Assembly (NCBI GenBank): GCA_949130495.1
Contig: OX422219.1
Coordinates: 266,275,111 to 266,339,110, forward strand
DNA length: 64,000 bases
Direction: 5' to 3'
From: Sambucus nigra
Lineage: Eukaryota; Streptophyta; Magnoliopsida; Dipsacales; Adoxaceae
The position numbers were made by a program, and so were the translations under genes. Below, one piece after another: positions 34,985-46,842 of this stretch. The notes under the pieces are model-generated. The model saw only the letters and a list, made by a program, of their open reading frames with translations, was not told where the DNA came from and did not search any database. The first letter of the stretch is position 1, and every line of letters begins with the position of its first letter.

Positions 34985-35405
34985 TCTGGACTAGGTAGTG
35001 ATTGAGTGTACTGAAGAGCTAGACGATTATTCTAATGTAGTATGGGGGCACTGGATACACAATAGTCAATTACTGGGGGTGGGATTACCTTCTCCCTAAA
35101 TAATTATTTCTGGAGTTTTTTGAGATTTTTAGGGTGGTACCTGCTCAATATACTCCAAACACATGCAGATTATAAATGGAGTGCATAAAATCAATGAACT
35201 ATACCAAACCCAAATCGGGATCCCTGATATTAGGTACCGCTACTCATGGGTTAAAATAAATGGCACAACCTTTTACTTGAAGGCGAGGGAGGTTGAAAAG
35301 GTCCATGTTGTGAACCTTTCAAACTCCAATAAGGGTTATTGGAGTCATGAATTTATTGTAAGTAAGTGTCAACATTCATCAATTCCTGAGGGGGTGAGCC
35401 TCTAG
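34985..35405 (+). pseudogene. Transposase_28-like ('putative gypsy type transposon') ORF, first half, antisense to the Tat pol
   Basis: Plus-strand remains of the extra ORF of Tat-lineage gypsy elements. Two frames joined by a frameshift near 35135 give the family pattern. First comes GVGLPSPLNNYFWSFLRFLG (family G-x-R-L-P-L-x-x-F-x-x-x-F-L-x-x-L-G). Then VVPAQYTPNTCRLINGV (P-x-Q-L-x-P-N-x-W-R). Then a WVKINGTTFYLKAR segment and SNKGYWSHEF (family S-N-K-x-W-K). A donor-like ttgtaagtaag follows. It lies downstream of the minus-strand pol and in the opposite direction. Extra ORFs in this position and orientation are known in the Tat lineage. Its biochemical role is unknown. Confidence 0.6.
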
Positions 35406-35523
35406 GGGTTTTAATTGCTCTAACAGAGGGAATAAGATAGGTTAATTACTTTTTTTTATTGCATTTTGTTGTTTTTGACCAAGTTCCTCATAATGATTAT
35501 TCTGGAAACCTTTTTGTTTTATG

Positions 35524-36830
35524 TAGAAGATTCAAAGGAAAAGGAACCCTCTACTTCCCACGTCAATTGAGGCGAGGTTGTGAAAGTTTGGAATTTAAAT
35601 AGACCTTTATGTGTTGGTGATGAGCATCCCAGATTAGCATCATTGTTGCTCGAGTACGCTAATACCACCACCTCCTTTATTGATAGGCACGCGTATAAAA
35701 TCCTAAGATCCCAGTTCCTTCAAATAGTGAAGGGTCTTTAAGTGTGTCCACCTCATCCTCGTTTGAGTCTATGAATGTCAATGCTATTAAAATAGTACCC
35801 TCATCCACCTCAAAAGCAAAAACGACCCCAAGGAAGAGGATTTCTACTTTGTTGGATGAATATGAGATCTTTACTTCACCAAAATACCAACCTTCCAAGG
35901 GGAAAAATATAGGGGGAACGTTCAACCTTGTAAACATTTTCGAGTCCCTTGATAAATTTCAGTCCCAAAAAAAAGCCAAAGACTAGGCCTTCAACTTCTA
36001 CTATTGTCATCCCCACCAATTAGGTGGATGTCCCCTTCAAGGGGAAGAGTCGCCAAATAATGTCGATGGATAAGAACCCTTACTTGGCCCCTGCGCTTCT
36101 GAGAGGGCTGTTCTAGAGTTGGATAAGGAGCATGTCAGTAGGTCAACCACCAATCAACTCATTTTTTATGCTACTCAGGTGTTCACTCTGGTGAGCCTTT
36201 GTTCCTTGATCAGATTTTTGACTTAGGACTTTCTATATATAAAACTTTTAATTGACTTTTTCTTATAATTTGTGGTGGACTTTGTTGATATCCTTGATAG
36301 AAGGGTCGGCCAGGATAAAGCCAATGACAACCTGGATAATGCTTTGGTGAAGTCCCAAGAGACATGAAAAGTTACCGATAAGGCCTGTGATATTGAGAAA
36401 AAGTCCAACGATATGGAGATGGATAAGATGAATAAACATACTAAGTAGATAAAGAATGTTGTCGAGGACAATGCTCATATAGTGGATGAATTATAAATGA
36501 CTAAGGACAATGCCTATGACTAGGGTTTCACTTTTGATTTTAGTCAGGCCAAGAAGTAGTTGCCCTAAATAGATAAGTCTAACTTCAAAAAGGTATGTGA
36601 TTCGTCATTAGTCAAGACTGAGGTTTGTAATGAGCCTAAACTTTATAGGGAGAACGATTAGGGATCCCCAACAAAGGATGAGGAAGAGGATGAGGCATCA
36701 GGTGGTAGTCAGGGAAAATATGTGATTGAGTAAGAGAAGGAGGCTCCAGACAAAAGAAAGGGTCTAGTCAATCAAGAGCAAGTGAAGGATAAGGATGGCC
36801 AAGATAGTTAAGTTTAGCTTAGGCTTCCTT
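35524..36830 (+). pseudogene. Antisense ORF, C-terminal coiled-coil half
   Basis: Low-complexity, charged, stop-interrupted coding remains continue the ORF at 34985-35405. They include a Ser/Thr/Lys-rich segment (35744-35986), a coiled-coil-like Lys/Asp/Asn segment (36270-36500) and the block GFTFDFSQAKK with NFKKVCD near 36520-36600. These resemble the closing 'G-F-x-x-A-x-x-Q' block of such ORFs. An acidic tail (about 36675-36760) follows. A second coiled-coil segment lies at 37180-37320. Confidence 0.45.
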
Positions 36831-38321
36831 TTTTCTTTGTATTTCCCTATCTTTTGACAAATATGTTGTAAGGGATTTCCCCACCCTTTGACTTTTTAGT
36901 ATGAAACTTATTTTTTGCTTTGCCATTATTTTGCTCATCTGTTGATTGCTTATAAATACTCTGGTTTCCCTTTATGTATCTGAATGCCTTTCTTTTAATC
37001 TTTGTAACCTGATAGTGACTTGGAAACAATGATAATACTTTAAGAAGGTGTATTCATGTATTTAATGCTTAGTCGGGTGGCCACAAGTTGAGCTGGTGGA
37101 GCATTCATTTCTATTCATCAAGCACTTCATAAGATGACAAGTGCCTTTAATGAACAAGCTCATTTGGTTAATTTTTGTAGACTGAAGTCCAGGAGGTCAG
37201 AGATATCATCGAGCTATTATAAAATAAGAATAATTCCCTAAGGGAGAAGCTCGATAAGGATGAGGAGGACCTCCAAAAAAATGAAGCAATTAATAAAGGC
37301 ATGATTTGTGAGATGATAAAGTTGTGGTACCTCTTATTGAAAAGGTCCTCATGCAGTTTAGGCAGCTAGTTATGATGAGGGTTGCATGGATTCACCATTC
37401 GTCTAGATAAATCTATACAGGTCACTTATAAGTATGGTTGGTTTAATTCTCTATCTATCATGAAGGTTCCCAAGGATTCTGAGCTTTGGTACTGGTACCA
37501 AGTGGAGTACCCCACTTATAGCCATGTTTTTTTCGAGAGTTACGAGTGATGGATACCTCTTGATGCCATTCCCATCTGGTAAAGAGATACGTATCGTCTC
37601 ATGATATTGACAATGGGTTCAAGACTAATATCGATTACAAATGAAGAGCTAAGGTCACCGACCTGATAACTCGCTAGAGACGATGATTGTATTTATCATG
37701 TTTGCATTGGTTCACTTTTTAATTTTATGAGCATAGTTTTTTTTTTAAATGAATGTCTTATAAATGAAATTATACGTTAACTCTTATGTTTTTGCACTTT
37801 CCCATTTGTATGCCAAGAAAGTGTTTATTATTTGCCTTACATTTTGCAGAGTGTTGTCACACAATCTTAGGCCTAGACAAACTATGGAGAAAATGCACCT
37901 GGTCACAAGGCCATCTACCCATTCAGGATATTATCCAACCAAAATTGGGACACTTAGTGCCTAGGGATCCCCCGTAGGTCATTTTTTTGCTCAGGCAATT
38001 CTTGATGTTTTCATGTTTGTTAGTGATAGGAACATGTGATCTTGAGTCTTGATCATGTATAATCTTAATAAGGCATTCATAGTGATGATCAGAGATTGAT
38101 CGAATGCTATATAAATTGGTGACTAAAACTTGATTGGATAAAATTGAAGAAGTTTGTGATAAAAATTTACAGTAAATAACGTTAGTCTGCCAATTAAACA
38201 ATAAAAATGTAATTGCATTAATTGAACTTTGAACAAAACAATGAGACATGAATAAAGCTAAAATAAAATTTCCTAAAATTGATTGCATTCAAGGCCCTAT
38301 GGATCTCCTTACCCCCATTGT
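36831..38321. other. Tail-to-tail intergenic part between antisense ORF and pol
   Basis: Apart from coiled-coil-coding remains near 37180-37320 (plus), nothing recognisable is here. No LTR end was identified. Confidence 0.4.
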
Positions 38322-39417
38322 TTCTAAATGGTAGGCTCCTTGGAGGTCAATATTGAAGGGTCCGTCTTAGTTAGGACCAAATTTTCCATGTGATGACTTT
38401 TCACACTATTGAGCACTTTTCTAAGGATGTAATCTAGAACTTGGAACTTTCTTGGATTAACACCTTTGTTGTAGTACGTAGACAACTTATGTTGGTAAGA
38501 AACTAGTTTAATCAAGTCTTTCTCTTTATTCCTCATCCAGGTCGAGTTCAATTCTTATGCTATATTCATTCACGATTTAGTCAGTAACGGCCGTCTTTAA
38601 GGTCGCCAAACCAGCTTCTAAGGGATTATAGCTTCCATTCCATAAGCTAAGGTGAAGGGCATTTCCCCCATCAACCTCTTGTGCATAGTACAATATGCCA
38701 AGAGGATATGGGTAAGCTCATCAACTTAAGCCCCTTTTGCCTTATCCAGCCTTTTCGTTATCCCATCGAGCGTGGTTTTGTTAAGGGCCTTAGCTTTCCC
38801 ATTTCTTTGAGGGTAGTCCACTGAACTAAAGTAGTGATTGATGATGTAGCTATTGCAAAATTCTTGAAATTGTTCGCTCTCAAATTGCATTCTATTATCG
38901 GTGATAATTATCCTCAACAAGACAAAATGGATCATGATGTTTCTCTAAATAAATCTGATCATATCGTTGCCCCTAATGTTTGCTATAGGTTCAGATTACA
39001 TCCACTTGGTGAAGTAGTCCGTTCTGACCAGGAAATACTTTTGATTCGTTGGTACTGTAGGAACGGGACCCACAATATCATATCCTCACTTAGAAAAGGG
39101 CCACGGTCTAGTCATTGATTTGAGGTCATTGGCTAGTTGGTGAAGCTTAGGAGAGAACTCCAAGAAATTTTTGCACTTTCTTACATAAAAGATTGTGTCT
39201 TTATGAATAAACGATCACAAATAGCCCTTTTTGATGGTATGAATGCTAAAGATCTTCCCACAGTGTGGTTTTCACATATCCCAACATGAAGTTCATATAA
39301 AGTTGATCGACATCATTTGGGTGCATGCATTAGACGTATGAACCTATGAAAGATCATCTGTAGAGCTTACCTTCTGTTGAAAAGTAAAATTGGGCAACCT
39401 TTACTCTGATTTGATGG
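38322..39417 (-). pseudogene. Integrase of the Tat-lineage element
   Basis: Decayed integrase on the minus strand with several stops. In order: a degenerate zinc-binding H2C2 region (SFIGSYV, CMHPNDVDQLYMNF near 39340), the catalytic core start (RPWPFSKWGYDIVGPVPT, then FLVRTDYFTKW), the second catalytic segment (IIITDNRMQFESEQFQEFCN), HYFSSVDYPQRNGKAKALNK (family H-x-x-x-S-x-x-x-P-Q-x-N-G) and the C-terminal LVSYQHKLSTYYNKGVNPRK followed by FQVLDYILRKVL. The first two Asp of the DDE triad are visible (D in YDIVGP, D in TDN). The Glu position reads Lys in NGKAKA, so it could not work. It is the 3'-most domain, as in all Ty3/gypsy pol. Confidence 0.85.
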
Positions 39418-39769
39418 GCTTATTTTTGGCGGCTAATAAAGTATCCTCTTGTAAATAGGCTATAACCAAGTCTATCCAATTGGGAGCTTTGTGGACGACG
39501 AGGATTTATTTGACAACCTTCGGTTTTTGGATGCTTGTGGAACTCCACCTCAATTGTTCTCTTGAAATCGGAATCAACTGTTGAACCTAGAGTGGACAAA
39601 GCATCTGCATGATTATTATTTCTGCGAGGGAACTTTTGGATATGGATCTTCTCTAGTTGGATGACCAAGTCATGGGCAACTTGTAAACATGCTAACATCA
39701 TCTCATCTCCATTTGTTTTATTCTCCTGATACTTAATTAGATACCACCCTTGAGTCGCAGTAGACGTCA
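39418..39769 (-). pseudogene. Second RNase H (aRH) of the Tat element, C-terminal part
   Basis: Encodes QGWYLIKYQENKTNGDEMML, a long helix to VIQLEKIHIQKFPRRNNNHA, then DALSTLGSTVDSDFKRTIEV. The 'R-x-x-N-x-x-A-D-x-L-x-x-L' ending is the C-terminal part of the extra, plant-type RNase H that Tat-lineage elements carry after the usual one. The domain is interrupted at 39769; its N-terminal part is at 44970-45190. About 75 bp of coding sequence is present on both sides of the insertion. Confidence 0.8.
39694..39769 (-). repeat. Left copy of the ~75-bp target duplication
   Basis: Matches 44970-45044 over its whole length (aacatYatctcatctcc to gacgtca) with scattered changes. It is RNase H coding sequence and brackets the 5.2 kb insertion. 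Confidence 0.8.
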
Positions 39770-39800
39770 AGGTGACTTGCGCTAATATATGTGGATTTTT

Positions 39801-39821
39801 TAATCCCCGGCAACGGCGCCA
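39801..39821 (-). other. Primer binding site matching tRNA-Asp
   Basis: Minus strand TGGCGCCGTTGCCGGGGA is complementary to the 3' end of plant tRNA-Asp. Two bases (aa) separate it from the LTR end ctatca. Athila-type elements typically use this primer. The internal region stops about 30 bases further on. Confidence 0.85.
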
Positions 39822-39823
39822 TT

Positions 39824-42800
39824 TGATAGTAAGGATTTTTGTGTGTCATTGTAGAATAGCCTCTCTAACAAAAAAGCCTTCAATTGCCAACAAAAATATA
39901 ACAAAACTAGTATAGAGGTAAGTAAAGGTATGAATCCAACCTAATTGAGTGAAACACAACAAAAGAGATGTAATCCAAGTTTTTAGTTATTTTCCTTTCT
40001 TGATTTTTTTTTCTTTTTCTTTGTTTTCTATTTTTATGGATTTTTTAAATTAAAAAAAATTACAAGTGATAATTATGCTACTCAAATAAGTGAATAAAAA
40101 AAATATGAACAAAATCAAACACTAAAATAAGAGATAAAGTGAGGTAAATAATTGTGAGAACAATCAAGGAATGGGACTACACCACATATTCTAGTAATTC
40201 TAATTAATCAATTCACTTATTTGAAATATCCTAAATTAGTATTAAAATTACAAGTCAACTCTCGTCACAAATGCAATTTTAATACTAACCTTTTAGAAAA
40301 TTAAATTCAATCCCCTACAACTCCTAGAAAGTTGATTTACACTCCTTTTAATAAATCACCTGCTAGGATCGATTCACCAAAATTCATATAAACTATAGAA
40401 AATAAAATTTAGAGTTGAAATTCAACGAATAATACCACTTGAGAAACCCTTATCTATAGTTCGATTCTAAAATGTGTATTATATCTCGAATTTGAATTTT
40501 ATCTTGAAAATAATTTACCCTCTCTCGAGGCGTAAATTAAAAGGTGAAGGGTCCAAATTAACATTCAAAGGCAATTTCAAATAATCAAACTAATTAATTA
40601 AAAGAACATCAAATAAGGGTTCATCCCACCCCTTGAAAGGAATTTTTATCCTAGCATGATATGAAATAAGATAAACAAATAATAAAAGGTATTAAAATAT
40701 AAGAGTAGTGATAAAAAAAGAAAATTGCGTCTCTTGTGTATATATCGTTGTTGCAACTCCCTTTTATCCAAATTCCCTTGAACGTACATATAAACTCAAA
40801 ATATGCATAAGGTAAGCAAGGGAGTCAATCCAAATCTAAGGATCAAACGTAAAATAAGTGAAGACATGTGTTGATTCATTTGCATATTATTATTTTTTAT
40901 GATTTCTCTATTTTTGCTTTTTATATATTTTTTAATGATTTTTCAAGGGATTATTAATTAACTAACTATGATAATTTTTAAAGTACTAACTAAGATGTAA
41001 AAGCTATAAAAAAAATGAGATAAACAAAATTGTGCTAATAAGTGAACTAACTAATTGGATTCACGAGGGCATCAAAATTCATCCCTAGAAAGGGAGATTT
41101 GCCTTCATTAATCATTATCCAACATATAAACTAAACAAATTAAAGCATGTGGGGATTGAAATAAGAGTAATTAAAGAGGAATAGATCAAACCCATATAGG
41201 CCTTGAATTGGAATGAAATCTTCAATTACAACCAAAATTCTCAATTACAATCCCTCACTAATATATATTTTAAAAAAATAAAAACTACATAAATAAATAA
41301 AAAACTAATTACAATATACAATGGCTGAATTCATAACGGACTCTTAAATAATAAGAGAGATTTGCTAAGAATGCAAATCCTCAAATTATAAAATTGTACA
41401 CTAGAATTCATTCAAGGAAATAAATTCTACATCATCACTTTATGTTGAAATATTTGCTAAAAATACGAAAAAACACTATAGAGGGGTGGAGTGGAATTCG
41501 TCCAAGAGATAAATTCTACCACACCACTCTATATTGAGATATTTGCTAAAAATTCAAATACTCTCTGTAGAGGGGTAGAGGAGAATTTATCACACAAAGT
41601 TAAAAACTAAAATATGGATTCTTCTTCAATGGCACCAAGTCTTCAATTTATAGGTGCAATGAGGCTAGGGGTAAATTGGACATGTTTAAGTATTGAGAGT
41701 GCAGGAGAGGTAATGCGCACATGTGTGCATGGGGTGTGAGTGAGGGTTAAGGGTATTTAGGACTTGTGATGGGTAATGAGGTTGGTTAAATTTTTGGGGA
41801 TAGTTTGGGAAATATGGCTTATTAGTCTTTAAAAGACGTGTGGGATTTATTGGTTAGTTTGGTATTTTATTTTATGTAGGTAACAAAATTGATTTTGGCC
41901 TTGGGTTTGGATTTGAATTGGAGGTGGGTTTGGAGGTAATGGCTGGTGGTTCGTGTTGATGTTGGTGAGGGTCCGGGTTTAGGAGGCTAGCTGGGCCGGG
42001 TTTGATTTATTGTGGTAGGTGGGTGTGCTGAATTGGGTCTACTGGGTTTTGGTGGAAAATGTGTGTCCGAAGTAGGGAGTGGACTGGATAGCTTCAGGTT
42101 AAACACGGGTCTGGGTAGGAATGGGGTTCGTGAATATTAGGTTTAGGATCAGTATAGGTTGGATAGGAAAACGGTTATGGTGACCAGCCATAGATTGGAG
42201 GGGTTAATGCCGGTCAAGGCTATTCGAATTGGGGTCGAATGTCCAAACTTCAACTTGGGAGTCAGATACGGCAGCAGGGTGTGTGAAAATGGCAGGTAAG
42301 GGGCTTTCAAGGCATTGGCAGATGGTTCGGGTTAAGGAGATGGGGGTATGGATGGTTGTCGACAGGTCTCAAGTGGTAGGTGGAAGAGAGAGTGTGAGGA
42401 GGTGTAGTAGCGGGTTGTGGATGGTGGGTAAAGGCTGGTAGTCACAAGGCTTCGGGTGAAAGGGGGGTTCCGGGTCTTAGCTTTCTGAATTAGGAAAAAG
42501 TTTGGTTAATGCAAGTTAGTTATGGATGGAGAGAGTTAGAGTTATGGTGGATTATGAGAGAAAGAGTGTAGGTGGTGAGAGGTTGAAGATGATGGAGAGG
42601 TGTTTGGGTGTAGGTGGGGTGTATGGGAAGGGTGGTGTGTGTGAGTTGTAGGGTAATTAAGGTGGGGGTGAAGGAGAAGTCAGTGTGTGTGTGTGTGTGT
42701 GTGTGTTTATTTGTAACTAAAAATACTATCTAAAAAACATAAAACTAACTAAATAATAAAAAAATCCTAATCTAAAAAAAATCAAAATAAACTAATAAAA

Positions 42801-43348
42801 TTAAAATTGAAAAAATAAAAGAAACACGTAACTAAAATTCTTATAAAATGGAGACCAAAAACACAACTAAAAACTCAAAACAAGAAATTAAAATCCTAAC
42901 TTAATAAAATAAAATAAAACTAATAAAATTCAAAAATAAATTAAAAAACAAAACTCACGCCTATGTTATTTACAGACACGGACTTAGTACTATATACAAT
43001 GACACACATACTCACACACACTATTATATTTACATAAAATGGTAAAAAAACTAAAGAAGATAAAATAAAATGAAATAAAATAGTAAAAATGACTCGAAAT
43101 ATATAAAATGACACCACACACACATAGGGAAATTTTAGGACAGGCTAGGGGGTTTGGGCTCGGTTCGGGGATAGGGTAATTTAGCCCTTTATTGCTGAAA
43201 ATTGCCCCTAAATAGATCTTTTAAAACCGTAACTGCAATCAAGCCTGTACAACAGACAATTACACGCATAAGGCCCAATTTTGTCAAGAATTAGCAATTA
43301 AAATACATCTACTCGGAGTATAAAATATACACTTTGGGGTGCTTATCA
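39824..43348 (-). repeat. Athila-like LTR A (3.5 kb), internally duplicated
   Basis: On the minus strand it starts TGATAAGCACCCC at 43348 and ends ctatca at 39824. A second U5-like segment with a ggtaagcaagggagtcaatcc motif near 40812 resembles ggtaagtaaaggtatgaatcc at 39917. This suggests that A itself holds a partial duplication (about 39824-40735 and 40736 onward). It contains a strongly G+T-rich stretch (41880-42660) and a GT microsatellite. Confidence 0.55.
42683..42706. repeat. GT microsatellite (~24 bp)
   Basis: Perfect gt repeat at the edge of the G-rich stretch of LTR A. Confidence 0.9.
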
Positions 43349-44967
43349 AGTAGAGAAGAAAACAATCAAACCAAATCTCTTTGAATGCAATTGAACTCCA
43401 ATCTTTGAATGAGAAGTATACAACCTTCAACTTGAGTGATCGACAAAAATATAAATGAAAATCTCACACTCAAATTGAATCTCACTACAATTTAATTATC
43501 TCAAATTAAATCTAAAAAAAATAACTACCTAACACTAAAAATTAATTCTGCCTAAAAAATTTCTCTACTTTCTCTCTATAACTCTCCCTACATTCCTTTC
43601 TACAAATGGGCCTTGAGTCTTCTTTTATATGGAAAATGGACCTAAGGGGGAAAATACGAAGGCTAAGTTGCTCATGGTAATGGTAAGGTGCGAGAGGGGT
43701 ATATTTGGGGATTGCACAAATGTGCATGGGTTTAATGAGGCGTGGAGAATGTTAAGGGTATTTAAGGAGATGGACAACTAATGAAACATGTGGGTTTATT
43801 TTGTTTGGTGTTGTTTGGGTTTCATTTGGGCATAATGGGATAGGTGTAATGTTGGAGTTTAAATGGGTTTATGGGTTATTGGGTAAAAGGGTTGGGTATT
43901 TGGTTTTGAGCAGGTTTAAAAGTTGGGTATTTCTTTGGTTAGGGTGGGAAAGGTAGGGGTTAAAAGGCTGAGGCGATATGGGTCATGGTTCGAAGTGGGT
44001 TTGTTGAAATTGGGTTTGATGCATATGGGTATCCGGGTTTTGGGTATATGGTGTTTGGGTTGAGGAGAGTTCATGGAGGGGCTATCGGAGGTTATTTTTC
44101 GACGGATATTAGTTTCGAGGGTTAAGAGGTTAGGGAATCCGGGTCTGCCTGTTTTGAGGTGGGTTGGACGTTTGATTGAAATGGTTTTGAAGATATTGGT
44201 GGTCCATGTTAAGGAGGAGATTTGGTGTAGGCAAGGTGTAAGTTAGTGTGTGTTTGTTTGTTTTGCACCAAAAGAATAAAATTAAAACTTAACTGAAATT
44301 AATAAAATCTATAAAAATTAAAAACCTAACTTAAAAAAACTATTTAGAAATCTTAAAAAAAGTGAAAATAAAATTACCTAATACTCAACTAAAATATAAC
44401 ATAAATAAAACTAATGCTAAATTGAATTCTACTAAAATTTAAAGCTAAAAAAAATAAAAACCCTAACCTATTAAAATATAGTATAATAAAATAGTAATAA
44501 AAAAATAAAAAATAAATAAAAAAAACTCACACTTATTATATTTACATAAAATATATAAAAATAGCCAACGCACAATATGAAATCTAATGTATACAAATAT
44601 ACTCACAAATAAATCCTAAAAATATACACGATTATAATAAAATAAAAAATAAATTCTAAAATTATATACGACCCAAATAAAAATCTAAAAAAAATTAAAA
44701 GGTGCAAACTAAACATAAACCAGGCCCGGGAGAGTATTAGGGAGGTCTGGCTCGATTAGGGGACGGCATAATAGGTACGAAAATTGGGGTTTCGCTCATT
44801 TAACCACATATGTGTCGCATTTTGCATTAATTTAATGCTTTAAACTTCGCAAGAGGCATTGGGCCTACAAGATAAACATGAACGCGCATAAGACCAATTT
44901 TATCGAGAATTAACAATTAACAATTATCTATTTAGGGTTTTATTTAAACACTTTTGGGTGCTTAACA
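43349..44967 (-). repeat. Athila-like LTR B, truncated (1.6 kb)
   Basis: On the minus strand it starts TGTTAAGCACCCAAAAG at 44967. Its first ~200 bp resemble the first ~200 bp of LTR A (cgcataag, caattttatcgagaatta and similar blocks). It also has a G+T-rich section (43780-44230). It ends against the start of A and lacks U5. Confidence 0.6.
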
Positions 44968-44969
44968 CC

Positions 44970-45044
44970 AACATTATCTCATCTCCAATGTTGTAGTCTC
45001 CTGATACTTAATTAGATACCACATTTGAGTCGCAGCAGACGTCA
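44970..45044 (-). repeat. Right copy of the ~75-bp target duplication
   Basis: Partner of 39694-39769. It continues the RNase H reading upstream. Confidence 0.8.
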
Positions 45045-45190
45045 TTTTGGATGCTTTGAAGCCAAGTCTAATCCCTTTCTCAATCATGGTTTTATCTAGA
45101 GTAATAGGCACCATTCACACTCCAGGCCTTTTTGAGTTGGAAGCTTTGTCAACATAGAAAGTCAATTTCTTAAGATGGTCAAACTCTTCA
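44970..45190 (-). pseudogene. Second RNase H (aRH) of the Tat element, N-terminal part
   Basis: Encodes LTFYVDKASNSKRPGV, then VPITLDKTMIEKGIRLGFKA. The family starts 'W-x-L-x-V-D-G-(A/S)-x-x-x-x-G-x-G-x-G'; the first catalytic Asp (YVD) is present, while the glycines are lost. The domain is split from 39418-39769 by the LTR cluster. Confidence 0.75.
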
Positions 45191-45640
45191 TTGGTCATTT
45201 AATCGGCTAGTTCCTTGTCGTCGTGCTCTCGCCTCCTATAAATTCAATGATGAAATTCGCCATCATTTTCCTATTTATTAAAGCTCTTAGTTGATAGTGG
45301 ATGTCAAATCCTCCTAGTTCGACTAACCACTTGGACATCCGACTAGATAGATCGACCTTTTTAAGGACTGCTTTGAGCGAAAATGAGGTGATTACTGTAA
45401 CAGGGTGGGCTTCGAAGTAGTGATTTAACTTCCATGAAGCAATGAATAGAGAATAAGATAGCTTCTCCAAAGGAAGGTATCGTTTCTTGACGATTAGGAG
45501 CGTCTTGCTGTCATAGTAAATCAGGTTATGGTTCTCTTCCTTCTCACACATTAAGGTTGATCTAGCTGTGTGGTCGGACACTACGAGATACAAGTACACT
45601 AGATTTTTAGGATTTAGGACCGCTAAAAGGGGAGATCGTC
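45191..45640 (-). pseudogene. RT-linked RNase H (gRH) of the Tat element
   Basis: Encodes MYLYLVVSDHTARSTLMCEK, then an NLIYYDSKTL segment, RYLPLEKLSYSLFIASWKLN (family Y-x-x-x-E-K-x-x-x-A-L), HYFEAHPVTVIT and LSSRMSKWLVELGGFDIHYQ. This is the ordinary Ty3/gypsy RNase H-like domain after the polymerase. Dual RNase H domains are the mark of the Tat lineage. The frame ends near 45207 and a basic/serine tail leads into the second RNase H. Confidence 0.85.
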
Positions 45641-46400
45641 CAAAATAGGACTTGATTTCATCAAGTGACTTTAAACACTCTTCCTTCTAGGTGAAGCAGT
45701 TCTCTTTCTTCAATAGTTGAAAGAATGATCTTCAATTTTATAATGATTTAGAGAGGAAACGATTGAGTTCTACAAACATTTTGATCAACTTTTGAATGTC
45801 GCGAATCATTTTTTATGGATAAATTTTATTGATCACCTCAATTTGGTCGGGGTTTGCCTCGATGCCCCACTATCCAACTAGGCCCAGGAATTCCTGGACT
45901 GAACTCTAAAGGATCATTTGGCTACATTGAGCTTTATTTTGTAAAACCTGAGGACCTCAAATTGCTTCGCTAGGTCTTGCAGATGGTCGGCTTTATACTT
46001 TCTATTATTGAGCATATCATCTATAAATACCTTCATGATCTTTCCCAGCTAATGATTAAATGTCTTTGTGACCAACCGTTAATATACTACTCATGTGGTC
46101 TTAAGCCCAAATATAATGATAAGAGTGGTAATAAATGAGGTTTTCTCCTAGTCGGGGCTGAATAGAGGAATTTGATGGTACCTAGAGTATGTATCCAAGA
46201 AACTCATATGTTCATGACTGTCTGTGGCATCGACTAATTGATCAATCTTTGGTAAAGCAAATCTATTTTTGAGACATGCTTTGTTGAGGTTGGTAAAATC
46301 TATGCAGACTCTCCATTTTCCATTACTTTTCTTGAAGACCATTGGGTTGGAAAGCCATTTGGGGAATTAAACTTCTTTAATGGACATTGCTTCTAGACAT
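45641..46400 (-). pseudogene. Reverse transcriptase of the Tat element
   Basis: The best-kept block (46148-46342) reads MVFKKSNGKWRVCIDFTNLN, then KACLKNRFALPKIDQLVDAT and MSFLDTYSRYHQI. These are the W-R-x-C-x-D-x-x-x-L-N and F-L-D-x-x-x-x-Y-x-Q-I motifs of gypsy RT. The active-site box appears as VFIDDM near 46015-46030. After it come HLQDLAKQFEVLRFYKIKLN and a broken 'C-x-F-x-x' region. At least six stops occur between 45640 and 46030. The order with protease upstream and RNase H downstream is standard. Confidence 0.85.
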
Positions 46401-46842
46401 TTTATAACTTATACTTCTATAATATTTTCCTTTTCGGGGGCTATTTGATGCATTTTGTGTGATCGACGAGAATGATGGATCCATGTGAAATCGATGGCAC
46501 GTGACTTTGAGGTCATACCATTCTTGTTATAGGGCTGCCAGGCAAAAATATCTCGATTACCTTTGCGCATAGAGATCCGTTATATCTTCTCGTGATCGAT
46601 ACGTGAGTCTCCAATAAAAAATTTCTTCTTTGGGTGTGAGTCATCAAATAGTACTTCTTGTAGTGGTGCCATGACCCTGGAAGCTAGAGACACCGTTTTT
46701 ATTTCACCGACAGTTTTTCCCTTCTTTAATTATTATTTGTGCGAGGTAAAACCATCCTTAGTTGGTTCTTCCCCGATTTCTTTTCTTTCTTCTTCTCTTG
46801 ATTACGCCTAATAATAGCAATAAAGCATTGTTGAGCATTGAC
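46401..46842 (-). other. Decayed protease-RT linker
   Basis: Stop-rich; only short coding-like pieces. It connects protease and RT of the same element. Confidence 0.5.

Larger units (their letters stand above)
39770..44969 (-). mobile_element. Athila-like LTR cluster inserted in the Tat RNase H
   Basis: A 5.2 kb insertion made of LTR pieces on the minus strand with no coding region. A primer site is at 39801-39821, an LTR runs 39824-43348, and a second LTR start lies at 43349-44967. It is bounded by ~75-bp repeats of the target instead of a 5-bp duplication. The primer site and LTR architecture suggest the Athila lineage. It looks like a truncated or recombined product (LTR-LTR-PBS with the body missing). 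Confidence 0.65.

Noticed and set aside
42229..42441. Gly/Val/Arg-rich open frame in the G-rich LTR block
   Set aside because: Produced by base skew in the LTR; no domain.
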